64,000 bases of DNA from positions 434,001 through 498,000 of the forward strand of contig NZ_JAHXZR010000001.1 in assembly GCF_019740315.1 (NCBI RefSeq), written 5' to 3'. The position numbers and the translations under genes were made by a program. The DNA is from Oceanobacter mangrovi (GTDB lineage Bacteria > Pseudomonadota > Gammaproteobacteria > Pseudomonadales > Oceanobacteraceae). The notes under the pieces are model-generated. The model did no database searches. It was given only the letters and a program-made list of their open reading frames with translations, and was not told the DNA's origin. This document shows positions 46,673 to 56,533 of this stretch, piece by piece; the stretch's first letter is position 1, and each line of letters begins with the position of its first letter.

Positions 46673-47344
46673 ATGAAAAAACTGTCACAAGTTATCGCAA
46701 TTACTGGCGCCCTGACTGCAGGTGTGGCTACTGTTCAAACTGCCCAGGCAGAAATTTCCGCTTCTGTTGATATTGCCAGCATGTACCTGTGGCGTGGTGT
46801 GAACCTGGGTGATGGTACTCCGGTTGTTTCTGGTTCTCTGGACTACTCCCACGAATCCGGCCTGTACGCTGGCGTGTGGACCTCTTCCGGTGACACCTCT
46901 TACGGTACTGAAACCGATTTCTACGTAGGTTTCGCCGGTGAAGCTGGCTCTGTTGGTTATGACGTGGGTTACGCAACCTACATCTACCCGGATTCTTCCG
47001 ATCCTGAGCTCGACAAGTTCGATGATTCTGCGGAATACCATCTGGGTCTGTCTTACGACATGGCTAGCCTGACTCTGTACAAGAGCAGCGACTTCGATGT
47101 TGATGGTTTCTACGGTGTGATTGGTGTTGACGTTCCAGATACCAGCTTCTCTGTGGCTCTGGGTAGCACGTTCGACATGGAATCGAACAACTGGACTCAC
47201 CTGGATGTGACCTACGCCTTTAACGACAGCGTTGCTTTCACTGTTTCCAAAATTGTGGCTGAAGATCTGGATAAAGGCGAAGACGGCTTCCTGGACAAGT
47301 CTGCCAAGTATGTTGTGTCTTACAGCCTGCCTATCGAGATGTAA
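46673..47344 (+). CDS. TorF-family putative porin
   Basis: A 223-residue outer-membrane protein: signal peptide KKLSQVIAITGALTAGVATVQTAQA, then ISASVDIASMYLWRGVNLGDGTPVVSGSLDYSHESGLYAGVW, the hallmark of the TorF/TIGR02001 group, with alternating strands to the end (YVVSYSLPIEM). This family is commonly found next to glnK and amtB, as here, and may bring nitrogen compounds across the outer membrane. The ATG at 46673 has AAGGA seven bases upstream; an earlier ATG at 46658 would spoil the signal peptide. Confidence 0.88.
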   Translation: MKKLSQVIAITGALTAGVATVQTAQAEISASVDIASMYLWRGVNLGDGTPVVSGSLDYSHESGLYAGVWTSSGDTSYGTETDFYVGFAGEAGSVGYDVGYATYIYPDSSDPELDKFDDSAEYHLGLSYDMASLTLYKSSDFDVDGFYGVIGVDVPDTSFSVALGSTFDMESNNWTHLDVTYAFNDSVAFTVSKIVAEDLDKGEDGFLDKSAKYVVSYSLPIEM

Positions 47345-47353
47345 AACGCATAC

Positions 47354-47384
47354 AATGGCCTGAGCCCTCGCTCAGGCCATTTTT
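47354..47384 (+). terminator. terminator or attenuator between porin and glnK
   Basis: aatggcctgag and ctcaggccatt form an 11-bp perfect stem with a 6-base loop and a T-rich tail (tttaaaa). It lies nine bases after the porin stop and only 28 bases before the glnK start, too close for a separate promoter between them. Confidence 0.8.
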
Positions 47385-47394
47385 AAAACCCTAG

Positions 47395-47751
<357 letters not shown>

Positions 47752-47809
47752 GCAAACGGCATTTGCCTAAATAAACAGATTCAATCAAGCCTGATGCGGG
47801 GGGCTTAGA

Positions 47810-49087
47810 ATGGAAAACCAAGTATACGAATTGCAATACGCCATGGACACCTTCTACTTTTTGGTGACTGGCGCATTGGTTATGTGGATGGCGGCTGGTT
47901 TCGCCATGCTGGAAGCGGGTCTGGTTCGCTCCAAGAATACAACTGAAATTCTGACCAAGAACATCGCCTTGTTCGCGGTTGCCTGTACCATGTATCTGAT
48001 CTGTGGTTACGAACTGATGTACGGCGGCGGCTTCTTCCTGAACAGCACTGATAGCGTTGCTTCCATGACTGACGAAGCGGTTGCCGGCGTGTTGTCTGCA
48101 CAGGCTGATTTCCGTAATGGTGTCGAAGACGCTTCTCTGCCTTACTCCGGCGCTTCTGACTTCTTCTTCCAGGTAGTGTTTGTTGCAACTGCCATGTCTA
48201 TTGTTTCCGGTGCCGTTGCCGAGCGTATGAAGCTGTGGTCTTTCCTGGCTTTCGCCGTGGTGATGACTGGTTTCATCTACCCAATGGAAGGTTCCTGGAC
48301 CTGGGGTGGTTCTTCTGTTTTCGGCATGTTCGATCTGAGCTACTCCGACTACGCCGGTTCCGGTATTGTTCACCTGGCGGGCGCAACTGCTGCTCTGGCT
48401 GGTGTGATTCTGCTGGGTGCCCGTAAAGGCAAATACGGTCCTAACGGTGAAATCCGTGCGATTCCTGGTGCCAACCTGCCGCTGGCAACTCTGGGTACCT
48501 TCATCCTGTGGATGGGCTGGTTCGGTTTCAACGGTGGTTCTACTCTGCAGCTGTCCGGTATCGGCGTTGCCAACGAAGTAGCCTCTGTATTTGTTAACAC
48601 CAATGCTGCTGCTTCCGGTGGTCTGGTTGGTGCTCTGTTGCTGGCTTTCATTCTGTTCCGCAAGGCCGACCTGACCATGTGTCTGAACGGTGCTCTGGCT
48701 GGTCTGGTTGCGATCACTGCAGAACCTGCTGATCCATCTCCATTCCTGGCGACTGTGATTGGTTTCATCGGTGGTCTGATCGTGGTGATCTCCATCCTGA
48801 CTCTGGACAAGCTGAAAATCGACGATCCAGTGGGTGCGATCTCTGTTCACGGTGTTGTAGGTCTGTGGGGTATCTTCGCAGTACTGCTGTCCGACTCTGA
48901 TGCAACCTTCATGGGCCAGCTGGTTGGCGCCCTGACCATCTTTGTTTGGGTATTCGTAGCGTCTTTCATCACCTGGCTGGTCATCAAGGCTGTGATGGGT
49001 CTGCGCGTCAGCGAAGAAGCCGAATACGAAGGTGTGGATATCTCCGAATGTGGTATGGAAGCTTACCCAGAGTTCACTGGTAAGTAA
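47810..49087 (+). CDS. amtB: ammonium transporter AmtB (second paralogue)
   Basis: A 425-residue ammonium channel with eleven helices. Pore histidines in YAGSGIVHLAGATAALAG and VGAISVHGVVGLWGIF; EAGLVRSKNTTEILTKN is the family motif after helix 1. Coupled with glnK, which should plug it in nitrogen excess. It differs clearly from the paralogue at 44199 and has an acidic C-terminal tail (EEAEYEGVDISECGMEAYPEFTGK). Strong terminator follows. Confidence 0.95.
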   Translation: MENQVYELQYAMDTFYFLVTGALVMWMAAGFAMLEAGLVRSKNTTEILTKNIALFAVACTMYLICGYELMYGGGFFLNSTDSVASMTDEAVAGVLSAQADFRNGVEDASLPYSGASDFFFQVVFVATAMSIVSGAVAERMKLWSFLAFAVVMTGFIYPMEGSWTWGGSSVFGMFDLSYSDYAGSGIVHLAGATAALAGVILLGARKGKYGPNGEIRAIPGANLPLATLGTFILWMGWFGFNGGSTLQLSGIGVANEVASVFVNTNAAASGGLVGALLLAFILFRKADLTMCLNGALAGLVAITAEPADPSPFLATVIGFIGGLIVVISILTLDKLKIDDPVGAISVHGVVGLWGIFAVLLSDSDATFMGQLVGALTIFVWVFVASFITWLVIKAVMGLRVSEEAEYEGVDISECGMEAYPEFTGK

Positions 49088-49112
49088 TACCAACGAGATT
49101 CCCAACTCTCTG

Positions 49113-49141
49113 AAAAAACCTGGCCTCGGCCAGGTTTTTTT
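49113..49141 (+). terminator. terminator of glnK-amtB
   Basis: aaaaaacctggcc-tc-ggccaggtttttt: a perfect GC-rich stem with A/T tracts, the textbook rho-independent form. Confidence 0.92.
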
Positions 49142-49269
49142 ATACCCGTTTGATATTCCATCGGCTTGTTGCAGAACGGGACATTAACAGTTACCAGCGT
49201 TGCTTTTACTTGTCGCCGTGATTAATAACCATCAGATTGAAACAAACGTTTGATTCAGGTGGTGGAACC

Positions 49270-49746
49270 ATGAATAACCAGCCGCAGGCTCGCACGCTTC
49301 AACAGTGGTTTGATCTCTATGGCGAAAGCCATCAACACACATTTAACAAACTGATTCATTGGCTCTGTGTGCCGTTGATCTATTGGGTGGTGGTTGGCTT
49401 TATCTATTTGATCCCGTCACCGGCTGACTGGCCCGAGGGGCTCTGGCTGGTGCCGGTGCTGTTGGCGGTGACGGTTTTCTACTGGCGTCTATCGGCCGTA
49501 ATCGCCATAGGCATGCTGGTCTTCAGCTTGCTGTGTATCCTGACTCATGACTGGCTGCAAGGGAGTTGGGGCTTATATGGTGCGGTCTTTGTAGTGCTGT
49601 GGATACTGCAGTTTATTGGTCATCAGGTCGAAGGCAAAAGGCCCTCTTTCTTTGTCGACGTGCAGTTTTTATTGATTGGCCCAGCCTGGTTGTTGGGCAA
49701 GATATATCGTCGGATGGGATGGCTGCAGCAGCCGCATTCTGTTTGA
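49270..49746 (+). CDS. DUF962/Mpo1-like membrane protein
   Basis: A 158-residue protein with about five hydrophobic helices. The N-terminal motif TLQQWFDLYGESHQHTFNKLIHWLCVPLIYW, with its conserved histidines, is that of the Mpo1/YGL010w family; the yeast member is a dioxygenase acting on 2-hydroxy fatty acids. The bacterial function is unproven. The ATG at 49270 has GGTGGA upstream; an earlier start at 49237 is less likely. It converges with the small gene at 49786. Confidence 0.82.
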   Translation: MNNQPQARTLQQWFDLYGESHQHTFNKLIHWLCVPLIYWVVVGFIYLIPSPADWPEGLWLVPVLLAVTVFYWRLSAVIAIGMLVFSLLCILTHDWLQGSWGLYGAVFVVLWILQFIGHQVEGKRPSFFVDVQFLLIGPAWLLGKIYRRMGWLQQPHSV

Positions 49747-49752
49747 TATCTT

Positions 49753-49774
49753 GCCGGGCTCAAACGAGCCCGGC
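49753..49774. terminator. hairpin between convergent genes
   Basis: gccgggctc and gagcccggc pair perfectly around aaac, directly after the Mpo1-like stop and before the stop of the leftward gene. No T-run on either side. Confidence 0.6.
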
Positions 49775-49785
49775 CGCTATGACGA

Positions 49786-49974
49786 TCAGTTGTCGTCCAG
49801 GTTGTAATAATCGGAGAGATCTTTCTCCAGCTTTTTGCGTTCCAGATGGGCCTCGATTGCACGACGCGCAACCAGCTTCGGGGATAACTGACTTTCCTTG
49901 TTTACAACGACCTTGCCATCGGCATCAAAGCTAACAACCTCTTCATGGGTTTCGAACTTGATCGCAGCGTCCAT
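49786..49974 (-). CDS. small acidic/basic protein, possibly PA3496 family
   Basis: A 62-residue protein from the ATG at 49974, with GAGGAAGAG upstream; the longer frame to 50043 lacks such support. Sequence MDAAIKFETHEEVVSFDADG, then a helical, charged C-terminus (ARRAIEAHLERKKLEKDLSDYYNLDDN). The C-terminal ARRAIE-x-x-LERKKLEKDL pattern resembles small Pseudomonas proteins of the PA3496 group; weak evidence. Confidence 0.5.
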   Translation of the reverse strand: MDAAIKFETHEEVVSFDADGKVVVNKESQLSPKLVARRAIEAHLERKKLEKDLSDYYNLDDN

Positions 49975-50095
49975 TTTCTCTTCCTCGTGATAGTGGAAAT
50001 ACTCAGAGGATTTTTTATGGTCGAGGTTGCAGGAGAGTGACAAGGCTGGCGCGGGTTACCGTATTTGCCAGCTTTGACGCAAATTTTCCTTAAAA

Positions 50096-50992
50096 TCAGT
50101 TGCGAGTCTTGCCAACACCGGCTGTTTCCAGTGCGTCGTGGCCATGATCCAGTCGCAATGACTTGATGCTGCGTTTGATATTGCTGAGGTGGTGAGCAAA
50201 CTCCGGGCCGCGTTGTTGGGTTACCGCAACCGCCAGCATATCAATCACCATCAGGTGGGCGATGCGTGACGTCATCGGCGTAAACTGGTCGGTGTCTTCG
50301 TCGATATTGATGTGAATCGGCAGATCGGCAGCGCGGCTTACCGGTGTATTGGCTGGTGCCAGGCTGACCACGTGGGCGCCGTGTTGTTGCGCCAGCGTGA
50401 TGGTGTTGAGCAGGTCACGGGTGCGGCCGCTCTGGGAGATGGCGACGGCAACGTCGTTCTTGCCCAGGGTGACGGCAGACATTGCCTGCATGTGGGGATC
50501 GCTGTAAGCCGCAGTAGCAACGTTGAGGCGGAAGAACTTGTGCTGGGCATCGGTGGCGACCGCTCCCGAGGCGCCAAAACCGTAGAATTCCACTCGTGTT
50601 GCCATACTCATGACGCGGGCGGCTTCGCCAACCTGATGGGCGTTCAGCTGGGTTTTGACCTGATGCAGACGCTGGATGGTGGTGTCGGCAATCTTGCTGC
50701 AGAGTTCTTCGATGCTGTCGCTGTCGGCAATGGCAAACTGGCCGATGTTGTTGGAGATGGCTATCTCCTGCGCCACCCGAACCTTGAATTCCTGGAAACT
50801 GTTACAGCCGATCGCCCGGCAAAAGCGCACGATGGTTGGCTCGCTGACCTGGGCTTCCTGGGCGAGGTCGACAATACGCATGTGGACTACCTGCTCGGGG
50901 GCCTTGAGAACATATTCCGCTACCTTGACTTCCGACTTGCGCAGCTGCGGAATGGAGCTGGAAATTTGTGCCAATATTGGGCTGTTTATCAC
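50096..50992 (-). CDS. hexR: RpiR-family transcriptional regulator HexR
   Basis: Regulator of glycolytic and Entner-Doudoroff genes that senses 2-keto-3-deoxy-6-phosphogluconate. N-terminal HTH (KSEVKVAEYVLKAPEQVVHMRIVDLAQEAQVSEPTIVRFCRAIGCNSFQEFK) and C-terminal SIS sugar-phosphate domain (YGFGASGAVATDAQHKFFRLN, VAVAISQSGRTRDLLNTI). 298 residues. The start is a GTG at 50992; the next ATG in frame is 37 codons later, inside the HTH. It is divergent from uvrD. Confidence 0.92.
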   Translation of the reverse strand: MINSPILAQISSSIPQLRKSEVKVAEYVLKAPEQVVHMRIVDLAQEAQVSEPTIVRFCRAIGCNSFQEFKVRVAQEIAISNNIGQFAIADSDSIEELCSKIADTTIQRLHQVKTQLNAHQVGEAARVMSMATRVEFYGFGASGAVATDAQHKFFRLNVATAAYSDPHMQAMSAVTLGKNDVAVAISQSGRTRDLLNTITLAQQHGAHVVSLAPANTPVSRAADLPIHINIDEDTDQFTPMTSRIAHLMVIDMLAVAVTQQRGPEFAHHLSNIKRSIKSLRLDHGHDALETAGVGKTRN

Positions 50993-51136
50993 AGTAATCG
51001 TTCCGGATTCTTAACCTCAGGGAAACGATTATACGGCCTGGGGCAGACTGAGTCCCTATACAAATTGGATGCTGTATAAAAAAACAGGTAAATTGACGAC
51101 TCCTTGTTGTTGGACTCAATTTGATAGACTGCTGCC

Positions 51137-53299
51137 ATGGATATTTCATTACTTGTCGATCAGTTAAACGATGCCCAGCGTAATGCCGTGGCTGCCAGTA
51201 GTCGTCATCAGTTGGTGCTGGCCGGTGCCGGTTCCGGCAAAACCCGGGTTCTGGTGCACCGCATTGCCTGGCTTCTGAAAGTAGAGCAGGTGTCGCCTTT
51301 TGGGGTGATGGCGGTGACCTTTACCAACAAGGCCGCCCGCGAAATGAAAGGCCGCCTCGAACAGCTGTTACAGATTCCCGCCAATGGTATGTGGGTGGGA
51401 ACCTTTCACGGGCTGGCGCACCGTTTGTTGAAACAGCACTGGCGCGAAGCCAAATTGCCGCAATATTTCCAGATTCTCGACAGTGACGATCAGCTGCGGC
51501 TGGTCAAACGTCTGATGAAAGCCAATAACATCGACGAAAGCCGTTATCCGCCGCGTCAGTTGCAATGGTTCATCAATGAGCAGAAAGACGAAGGCCGTCG
51601 GGCTGCACATTTGATCCCGTCGGCGGACCCGTTTGCGCGTACCTTACAGCAGTTCTATCAGGTGTACGAAGAGCATTGTCAGCAGAGTGGTATGGTGGAT
51701 TTCGGTGAAATCCTGTTGCGGGCTCATGAACTCTGGCTCCATAACCCGGAGCTGTTGCAGCATTATCAGCAGCGTTTCAGCCATATTCTGGTGGACGAGT
51801 TTCAGGATACCAACAATATCCAGTACGCCTGGATTCGCTTGTTGGCCGGGGATTCCGTCTCCGTGATGGCGGTCGGCGATGATGACCAGTCAATTTATGG
51901 CTGGCGTGGCGCCAACATCGGCAATATCCGCAATTTCCAGCAGGATTTTCCTGGCGCCGAGCTGATCAAGCTCGAACAAAACTACCGTTCGACCGCTAAT
52001 ATTCTCGCTGCCGCCAACGCCGTGATCGCCAACAACAGCGGTCGCCTGGGGAAAAACCTCATCACCGATGGTGCAGCAGGGGATCACATCCGGTTGTACA
52101 GAGCCTTTAACGAGCAGGACGAAGCCCGTTATATCGCCGACCAGGTTGATGCCTGGACCCGCAAGGGTCGCAAGCGCACCGAGATGGCGATTCTATATCG
52201 CTCCAATGCCCAGTCCCGTACGCTCGAAGAAGCCATGTTGCGGGCTGGAATACCGTACCGTATCTATGGTGGTCAGCGCTTCTACGAGCGTCTGGAAATC
52301 AAGAATGCGGTGGCCTACCTGCGGCTGTTGTTGAATCGCAACGACGATGCAGCGATGGAGCGGGTGATTAACGTACCGAGCCGGGCGATTGGTGAAAAGA
52401 CCCTTGATCTGTTGCGCTCGGTCGCACGGGATCAGGGCTGTTCCTTGTGGCAGGCCTGCCAGTTGATATTGCAGCAGGGCAGCCTGGCAAAACGGGCCGC
52501 CAGTTCGGTTGCCGGATTCCTGGAATTGGTCGACGAGCTCAGCGTGGGGCTGGAGGAGCTCGAACTGCACGAGATTGTGGATAACGTCATCCAGCAGTCC
52601 GGTTTGATTCCCCATCACCAGAAAGAAAAAGGTGAAAAGGGCCAGGCCAGGATTGAAAACCTTGAGGAGCTGGTCAACGCCGCCAAGCTGTTTGAAGGCA
52701 GTGATGAAGAGGCCAGCCCGCTGGCGCAGTTTGTTGATAATGCTGCACTGGATGCCGGTGAAGGTCAGGCTGAAGAATACGATGACGCCGTGCAAATGAT
52801 GACGCTGCACTCGGCCAAAGGTCTGGAATTCCCTCAGGTCGTACTGGCGGGCATGGAAGAAGGCCTGTTTCCGCACAAGATGTCGATGGACGAAGCCGAT
52901 GGTCTCGAAGAAGAGCGCCGGCTGGCTTATGTCGGGATCACCCGGGCGATGGAGCAGTTAGTGCTGACTCATGCGGAAAGCCGCCGTTTGCATGGCCAGG
53001 AAAACTACAGTACGCCATCACGCTTTATTCGCGAAATCCCCTCGCAATTAATTGACGAAGTGCGTTTGAAAAACACCGTCACCCGGCCAGTCACCGCCCG
53101 TGAACGAGCACCGTCAAAGCCGTCGTTAATGGGCGACGTGCCTTATCCGCTGGGACAGCGGGTGTTTCATGAGATGTTTGGCGAAGGCACCGTGCTGCAC
53201 TACGAAGGGCAGGGCCCCGGCTTGCGAATACAGGTGAACTTTGACGACGCGGGCAGCAAATGGCTGGTGGTCAGTTTTGCCAAACTGACCCTCCTGTAG
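51137..53299 (+). CDS. uvrD: DNA helicase II (UvrD)
   Basis: 3'-5' helicase for mismatch and nucleotide-excision repair. All SF1 motifs are present: Walker A LAGAGSGKTRVLVHRIAWL near residue 30, LVDEFQDTNNIQYAW near 215, GDDDQSIYGWRGANIGNI, LEQNYRSTANIL, MMTLHSAKGLEFPQVVLAGMEEGLFPH and RRLAYVGITRAMEQLVLTHAE. The C-terminal Tudor-like domain is present (GQRVFHEMFGEGTVLHYEGQGPGLRIQVNFDDAGSKWLV), which separates UvrD from Rep. 720 residues is normal. Confidence 0.96.
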   Translation: MDISLLVDQLNDAQRNAVAASSRHQLVLAGAGSGKTRVLVHRIAWLLKVEQVSPFGVMAVTFTNKAAREMKGRLEQLLQIPANGMWVGTFHGLAHRLLKQHWREAKLPQYFQILDSDDQLRLVKRLMKANNIDESRYPPRQLQWFINEQKDEGRRAAHLIPSADPFARTLQQFYQVYEEHCQQSGMVDFGEILLRAHELWLHNPELLQHYQQRFSHILVDEFQDTNNIQYAWIRLLAGDSVSVMAVGDDDQSIYGWRGANIGNIRNFQQDFPGAELIKLEQNYRSTANILAAANAVIANNSGRLGKNLITDGAAGDHIRLYRAFNEQDEARYIADQVDAWTRKGRKRTEMAILYRSNAQSRTLEEAMLRAGIPYRIYGGQRFYERLEIKNAVAYLRLLLNRNDDAAMERVINVPSRAIGEKTLDLLRSVARDQGCSLWQACQLILQQGSLAKRAASSVAGFLELVDELSVGLEELELHEIVDNVIQQSGLIPHHQKEKGEKGQARIENLEELVNAAKLFEGSDEEASPLAQFVDNAALDAGEGQAEEYDDAVQMMTLHSAKGLEFPQVVLAGMEEGLFPHKMSMDEADGLEEERRLAYVGITRAMEQLVLTHAESRRLHGQENYSTPSRFIREIPSQLIDEVRLKNTVTRPVTARERAPSKPSLMGDVPYPLGQRVFHEMFGEGTVLHYEGQGPGLRIQVNFDDAGSKWLVVSFAKLTLL

Positions 53300-53303
53300 C
53301 GAT

Positions 53304-53319
53304 GCGGGCAGCGGCCCGC
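53304..53319 (+). terminator. short hairpin after uvrD
   Basis: gcgggc and gcccgc around agcg, followed by tttgctt, four bases past the uvrD stop. Confidence 0.55.
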
Positions 53320-53362
53320 TTTGCTTGGCCAGCTACTGCTTTGCAGCGGTTTCTCTGCTGGC

Positions 53363-53764
53363 CTATTTGGGCACGCGCCGGATTCGTCCGGCATCATCAA
53401 TCGCTACGTACACAAACACGGCATCGACGACCTTGCGGCGTTCGTCTTCTGCGGGATTCTGGGTCCAGACTTCAATCGCAATGCGAATTGAGGAGGAGCC
53501 GATTTCCAGCAGGCGGGTGTAAAAACAGACGGCTGCACCGATACGGATCGGCGACATAAACACCACTGACTCCAGTGCCACATTGGCAATCCGGCCATGA
53601 GCAACCCGGCTGGCAACCGTTTCGGCTGCATGGTCCATCTGTGAGACAACCCAGCCACCACTGATGTCACCATGGACGTTGGCATCACCGCGAGTGGGGA
53701 TAAGCCTGAGGGTGAGTTCGCCATCTGGTGAAGGGGCGCAGTCTTCTTTTGATCTGGCTTTCAT
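53363..53764 (-). CDS. yciA: acyl-CoA thioesterase, YciA-like
   Basis: A 133-residue hotdog-fold thioesterase. The motif LRLIPTRGDANVHGDISGGWVVSQMDHAAETVASRVAHG carries the catalytic aspartate and the N-H-G-like site (here DANVHGDISGGW). VVFMSPIRIGAAVCFYTRLLEIG follows. It hydrolyses acyl-CoA esters. It converges with uvrD. Confidence 0.88.
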   Translation of the reverse strand: MKARSKEDCAPSPDGELTLRLIPTRGDANVHGDISGGWVVSQMDHAAETVASRVAHGRIANVALESVVFMSPIRIGAAVCFYTRLLEIGSSSIRIAIEVWTQNPAEDERRKVVDAVFVYVAIDDAGRIRRVPK

Positions 53765-53891
53765 TAACGATGCTCTGTTCGAATTCTTTTGCGCGCAGTT
53801 TACTGGTTTTTGGGTCGCCGCAATACCGGCGCCTTCCCGTTTGGGCTATTTCGGTCTACCTGCATTGACGAATTTGCAAACAATTGTCCGG

Positions 53892-53909
53892 CTGTCATTT
53901 TAATGTAAT
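53892..53909 (+). promoter_or_regulatory. candidate Pho box upstream of pstS
   Basis: CTGTCAT-TTTA-ATGTAAT: the first direct-repeat half matches the PhoB consensus fully and the second at five of seven positions, in the correct 11-base register. It lies 113 bases before the pstS start. phoR is at the right end of the window. Confidence 0.65.
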
Positions 53910-54021
53910 AAAAATGCAACAGTATGGCGGCGCGTCATCAGCGTGTAACACGCTTTTGAAAAACTTCGCCGCTGGCCTGACCACGGTGTGCAGGTTCTAA
54001 CCTAGAAACAAAGGAAAGAGC

Positions 54022-55050
54022 ATGAAACATACTCTTGCAGCTGGCGCCCTGCTTCTGGCGTCTGTGCTTAGTTCTACAGCCATGGCTGAACGTAATTACA
54101 TCAGCATCGTTGGCTCTTCCACTGTTTACCCGTTTTCCACAGTGGTTGCGGAACGTTTTGGTAAATCCACCGGCTTCCGTACCCCAAAGGTTGAATCTAC
54201 CGGTTCTGGTGGCGGTCTGAAGTTGTTCTGTTCTGGTGTCGGCGATGCCACTCCAGACATCACCAATGCTTCTCGTCAGATCAAGAAATCTGAAGTTGAG
54301 CTGTGTGCCAAAAATGGCGTGAAAGACATCGTTGAAGTGACCATTGGTTTCGACGGTATCGTATTCGCTCACTCTGCTGCGGTAGAAAACGTTCAGCTGA
54401 GCCTGAAAGATATCTTCCTGGCGCTGGCCAAAGTGGTTCCTGGTAAAGACGGTGCCCTGATTGAAAACCCGTACCAGACCTGGAAGCAGGTTAACCCTGC
54501 ACTGCCAAACACCCCAATCAAGGTGCTGGGTCCTCCACCAACTTCCGGTACCCGCGATGCATTCGTTGAACTGGCAATGGAAGGCGGTTGTTCCCAGTTT
54601 GAGTCCATCGAAGCGCTGAAAAAGACCGACAAGGACAAGTACAAGGCTGTTTGTCATGGTCTGCGTGAAGACGGTGGCTATGTTGAAGCCGGTGAAAACG
54701 ACAACCTGATCGTGCAGAAACTGGCAGCCAGCCCAGACTACTTCGGTATCTTTGGTTACAGCTTCCTGGAAGAGAACCAGGACAAGGTTCAGGGCGCCAT
54801 TATCGATGGCGTGAAGCCAACCTTCGACAACATCTCTGATGGCAAGTACCCTATCAGCCGTTCACTGTTCTTCTACGTGAAGAAAGCACACGTTGGCGTG
54901 ATTCCTGGTATCGAAGAATACCTGGCTGAATTCGTGTCCAAGCGTGCTATTGGTGAAGACGGATATCTTGCAGACAAAGGCATGATTCCAATGGCAGAAT
55001 CTCGCCGCAAACAGGTTGAGGCCGACACCAAGGCTCTGAAGACTCTCTGA
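54022..55050 (+). CDS. pstS: phosphate ABC transporter substrate-binding protein PstS
   Basis: Periplasmic phosphate binder. Signal peptide KHTLAAGALLLASVLSSTAMA; the phosphate site shows as IVGSSTVYPFSTVVAERFG near residue 30, VESTGSGGGLKLFCSG and PPPTSGTRDAFVELAMEGGC near 172. 342 residues. First gene of pstS-pstC-pstA-pstB-phoU, behind a Pho box. The large family of related proteins in Pseudomonas and marine bacteria shows the same RNYISIVGSSTVYPF start. Confidence 0.94.
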   Translation: MKHTLAAGALLLASVLSSTAMAERNYISIVGSSTVYPFSTVVAERFGKSTGFRTPKVESTGSGGGLKLFCSGVGDATPDITNASRQIKKSEVELCAKNGVKDIVEVTIGFDGIVFAHSAAVENVQLSLKDIFLALAKVVPGKDGALIENPYQTWKQVNPALPNTPIKVLGPPPTSGTRDAFVELAMEGGCSQFESIEALKKTDKDKYKAVCHGLREDGGYVEAGENDNLIVQKLAASPDYFGIFGYSFLEENQDKVQGAIIDGVKPTFDNISDGKYPISRSLFFYVKKAHVGVIPGIEEYLAEFVSKRAIGEDGYLADKGMIPMAESRRKQVEADTKALKTL

Positions 55051-55074
55051 TCACCGTCAGAGGTTGTCATTCGA

Positions 55075-55110
55075 ACGGCGCGGTTCCCTCTTGGGGGGGA
55101 GTCGCGCCGT
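55075..55110 (+). other. intercistronic hairpin between pstS and pstC
   Basis: acggcgcg (55075-55082) pairs with cgcgccgt (55103-55110), enclosing a smaller tccc/ggga stem. A stable hairpin after a binding-protein gene commonly protects its mRNA and lowers expression of the permease genes. No T-run follows. Confidence 0.65.
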
Positions 55111-55162
55111 CTCAATATTCTGATAACCATAACCGGTATAAGTTAACCACCAGGCTTGTCCA

Positions 55163-56533
55163 ATGACATTCAGCTACCTGCTACTAATTCTTGCAGTGTT
55201 CTGCATTGCTGCTTTTCTGATCGGCAAGGGGCGTGCAAGGACAATGGCGTCCACATCGACCCTTTCTTCCCTGCCAAGCCACTATGGTTCCATGTTGGCC
55301 CTCTGGACCTGTTTACCGCCCTTGTTGTTGATGCTGATCTGGGGCCTGGTTGATGATCCTGTCATTGATTCCCTGGTGACCGCCAACTTGCCTGCTGCGG
55401 TTGTTGAGCATGGCAGCACGGCCGTTCAGCTGGCCATCAGTAAAGTGCACAACCTTGCCAATGGTGCGGATCTGCAGGATGACCCGACGCTGGCACCAGC
55501 GGTACTGCATCTGGTGGAATTGCAGGCACGCAACCAGTTGATCAGCAGTGGTGTGATCATCGCGCTGGCGCTGGCCGGTTTTGCCCTGACCCTGGGGCGT
55601 CTGGTTCCTCAACGTAACGCCCGTAATGAGGTGGAAGGCATAATCAAGGGGCTGCTGTTTGCAAGCTCTGGTATTGCGGTACTGACCACCATCGGGATTC
55701 TCAGCAGCGTGTTGTTTGAAGCCTGGCAGTTCTTTGGCAAGGTCAATGTCTTCGATTTCCTGTTTGGTACCGTGTGGTCACCACAGGTGGCGCTGCGTGC
55801 TGATCAATCCGGTTCCAGCGGCAGCTTTGGTGCGATTCCGCTGTTCACCGGTACCTTGTTGATTTCCGTGATTGCAATGGCGATTGCGGTGCCGATTGGT
55901 TTGATGGCGGCTATTTACCTGTCTGAATATGCAACGCCGCGTATTCGTAACTACGCCAAACCTGCACTGGAAATTCTGGCCGGTATCCCGACCGTGGTTT
56001 ATGGCTTCTTCGCTGCCCTGACAGTGGCGCCGATTCTGCGCGATGCCGGTGCCGGTATCGGCCTGGATGTGTCTTCCGAAAGCGCCATGGCCGCTGGTCT
56101 GGTGATGGGCGTGATGATTATTCCGTTTGTGTCATCACTGTCTGACGACGTTATCAACTCTGTGCCACAGTCACTGCGTGATGGCAGTTATGGTCTGGGC
56201 GCAACCCGCAGCGAAACCATTCGTCAGGTGGTTTTGCCAGCAGCTCTGCCAGGTATCGTGGGTGCCGTGATGCTGGCGGTATCGCGGGCGATCGGTGAAA
56301 CCATGATTGTCGCCATGGCCGCTGGTCTGGCCGCCAACCTGACCGCTAACCCGCTGGAAAGCGTCACCACGGTAACCGTACAGATCGTGACCTTGCTGGT
56401 CGGTGACCAGGAGTTCGATTCACCCAAGACGCTGGCCGCGTTTGCACTGGGACTGGTGTTGTTCCTGGTGACCCTGTGTCTGAACTTTGTTGCCCTGAAA
56501 GTGGTACAGAAGTACCGGGAGCAGTATGACTGA
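55163..56533 (+). CDS. pstC: phosphate ABC transporter permease PstC
   Basis: A 456-residue inner-membrane permease. The C-terminal 250 residues are the ABC permease core, with the EAA-type loop SVPQSLRDGSYGLGATRSETIRQVVLPAALPGIVGAVMLAVSRAIGETMIV. The first 150 residues add two extra membrane helices and a periplasmic stretch (QLAISKVHNLANGADLQDDP), the long form of PstC seen in Pseudomonas and Vibrio relatives. It overlaps pstA by eight bases. Confidence 0.93.
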   Translation: MTFSYLLLILAVFCIAAFLIGKGRARTMASTSTLSSLPSHYGSMLALWTCLPPLLLMLIWGLVDDPVIDSLVTANLPAAVVEHGSTAVQLAISKVHNLANGADLQDDPTLAPAVLHLVELQARNQLISSGVIIALALAGFALTLGRLVPQRNARNEVEGIIKGLLFASSGIAVLTTIGILSSVLFEAWQFFGKVNVFDFLFGTVWSPQVALRADQSGSSGSFGAIPLFTGTLLISVIAMAIAVPIGLMAAIYLSEYATPRIRNYAKPALEILAGIPTVVYGFFAALTVAPILRDAGAGIGLDVSSESAMAAGLVMGVMIIPFVSSLSDDVINSVPQSLRDGSYGLGATRSETIRQVVLPAALPGIVGAVMLAVSRAIGETMIVAMAAGLAANLTANPLESVTTVTVQIVTLLVGDQEFDSPKTLAAFALGLVLFLVTLCLNFVALKVVQKYREQYD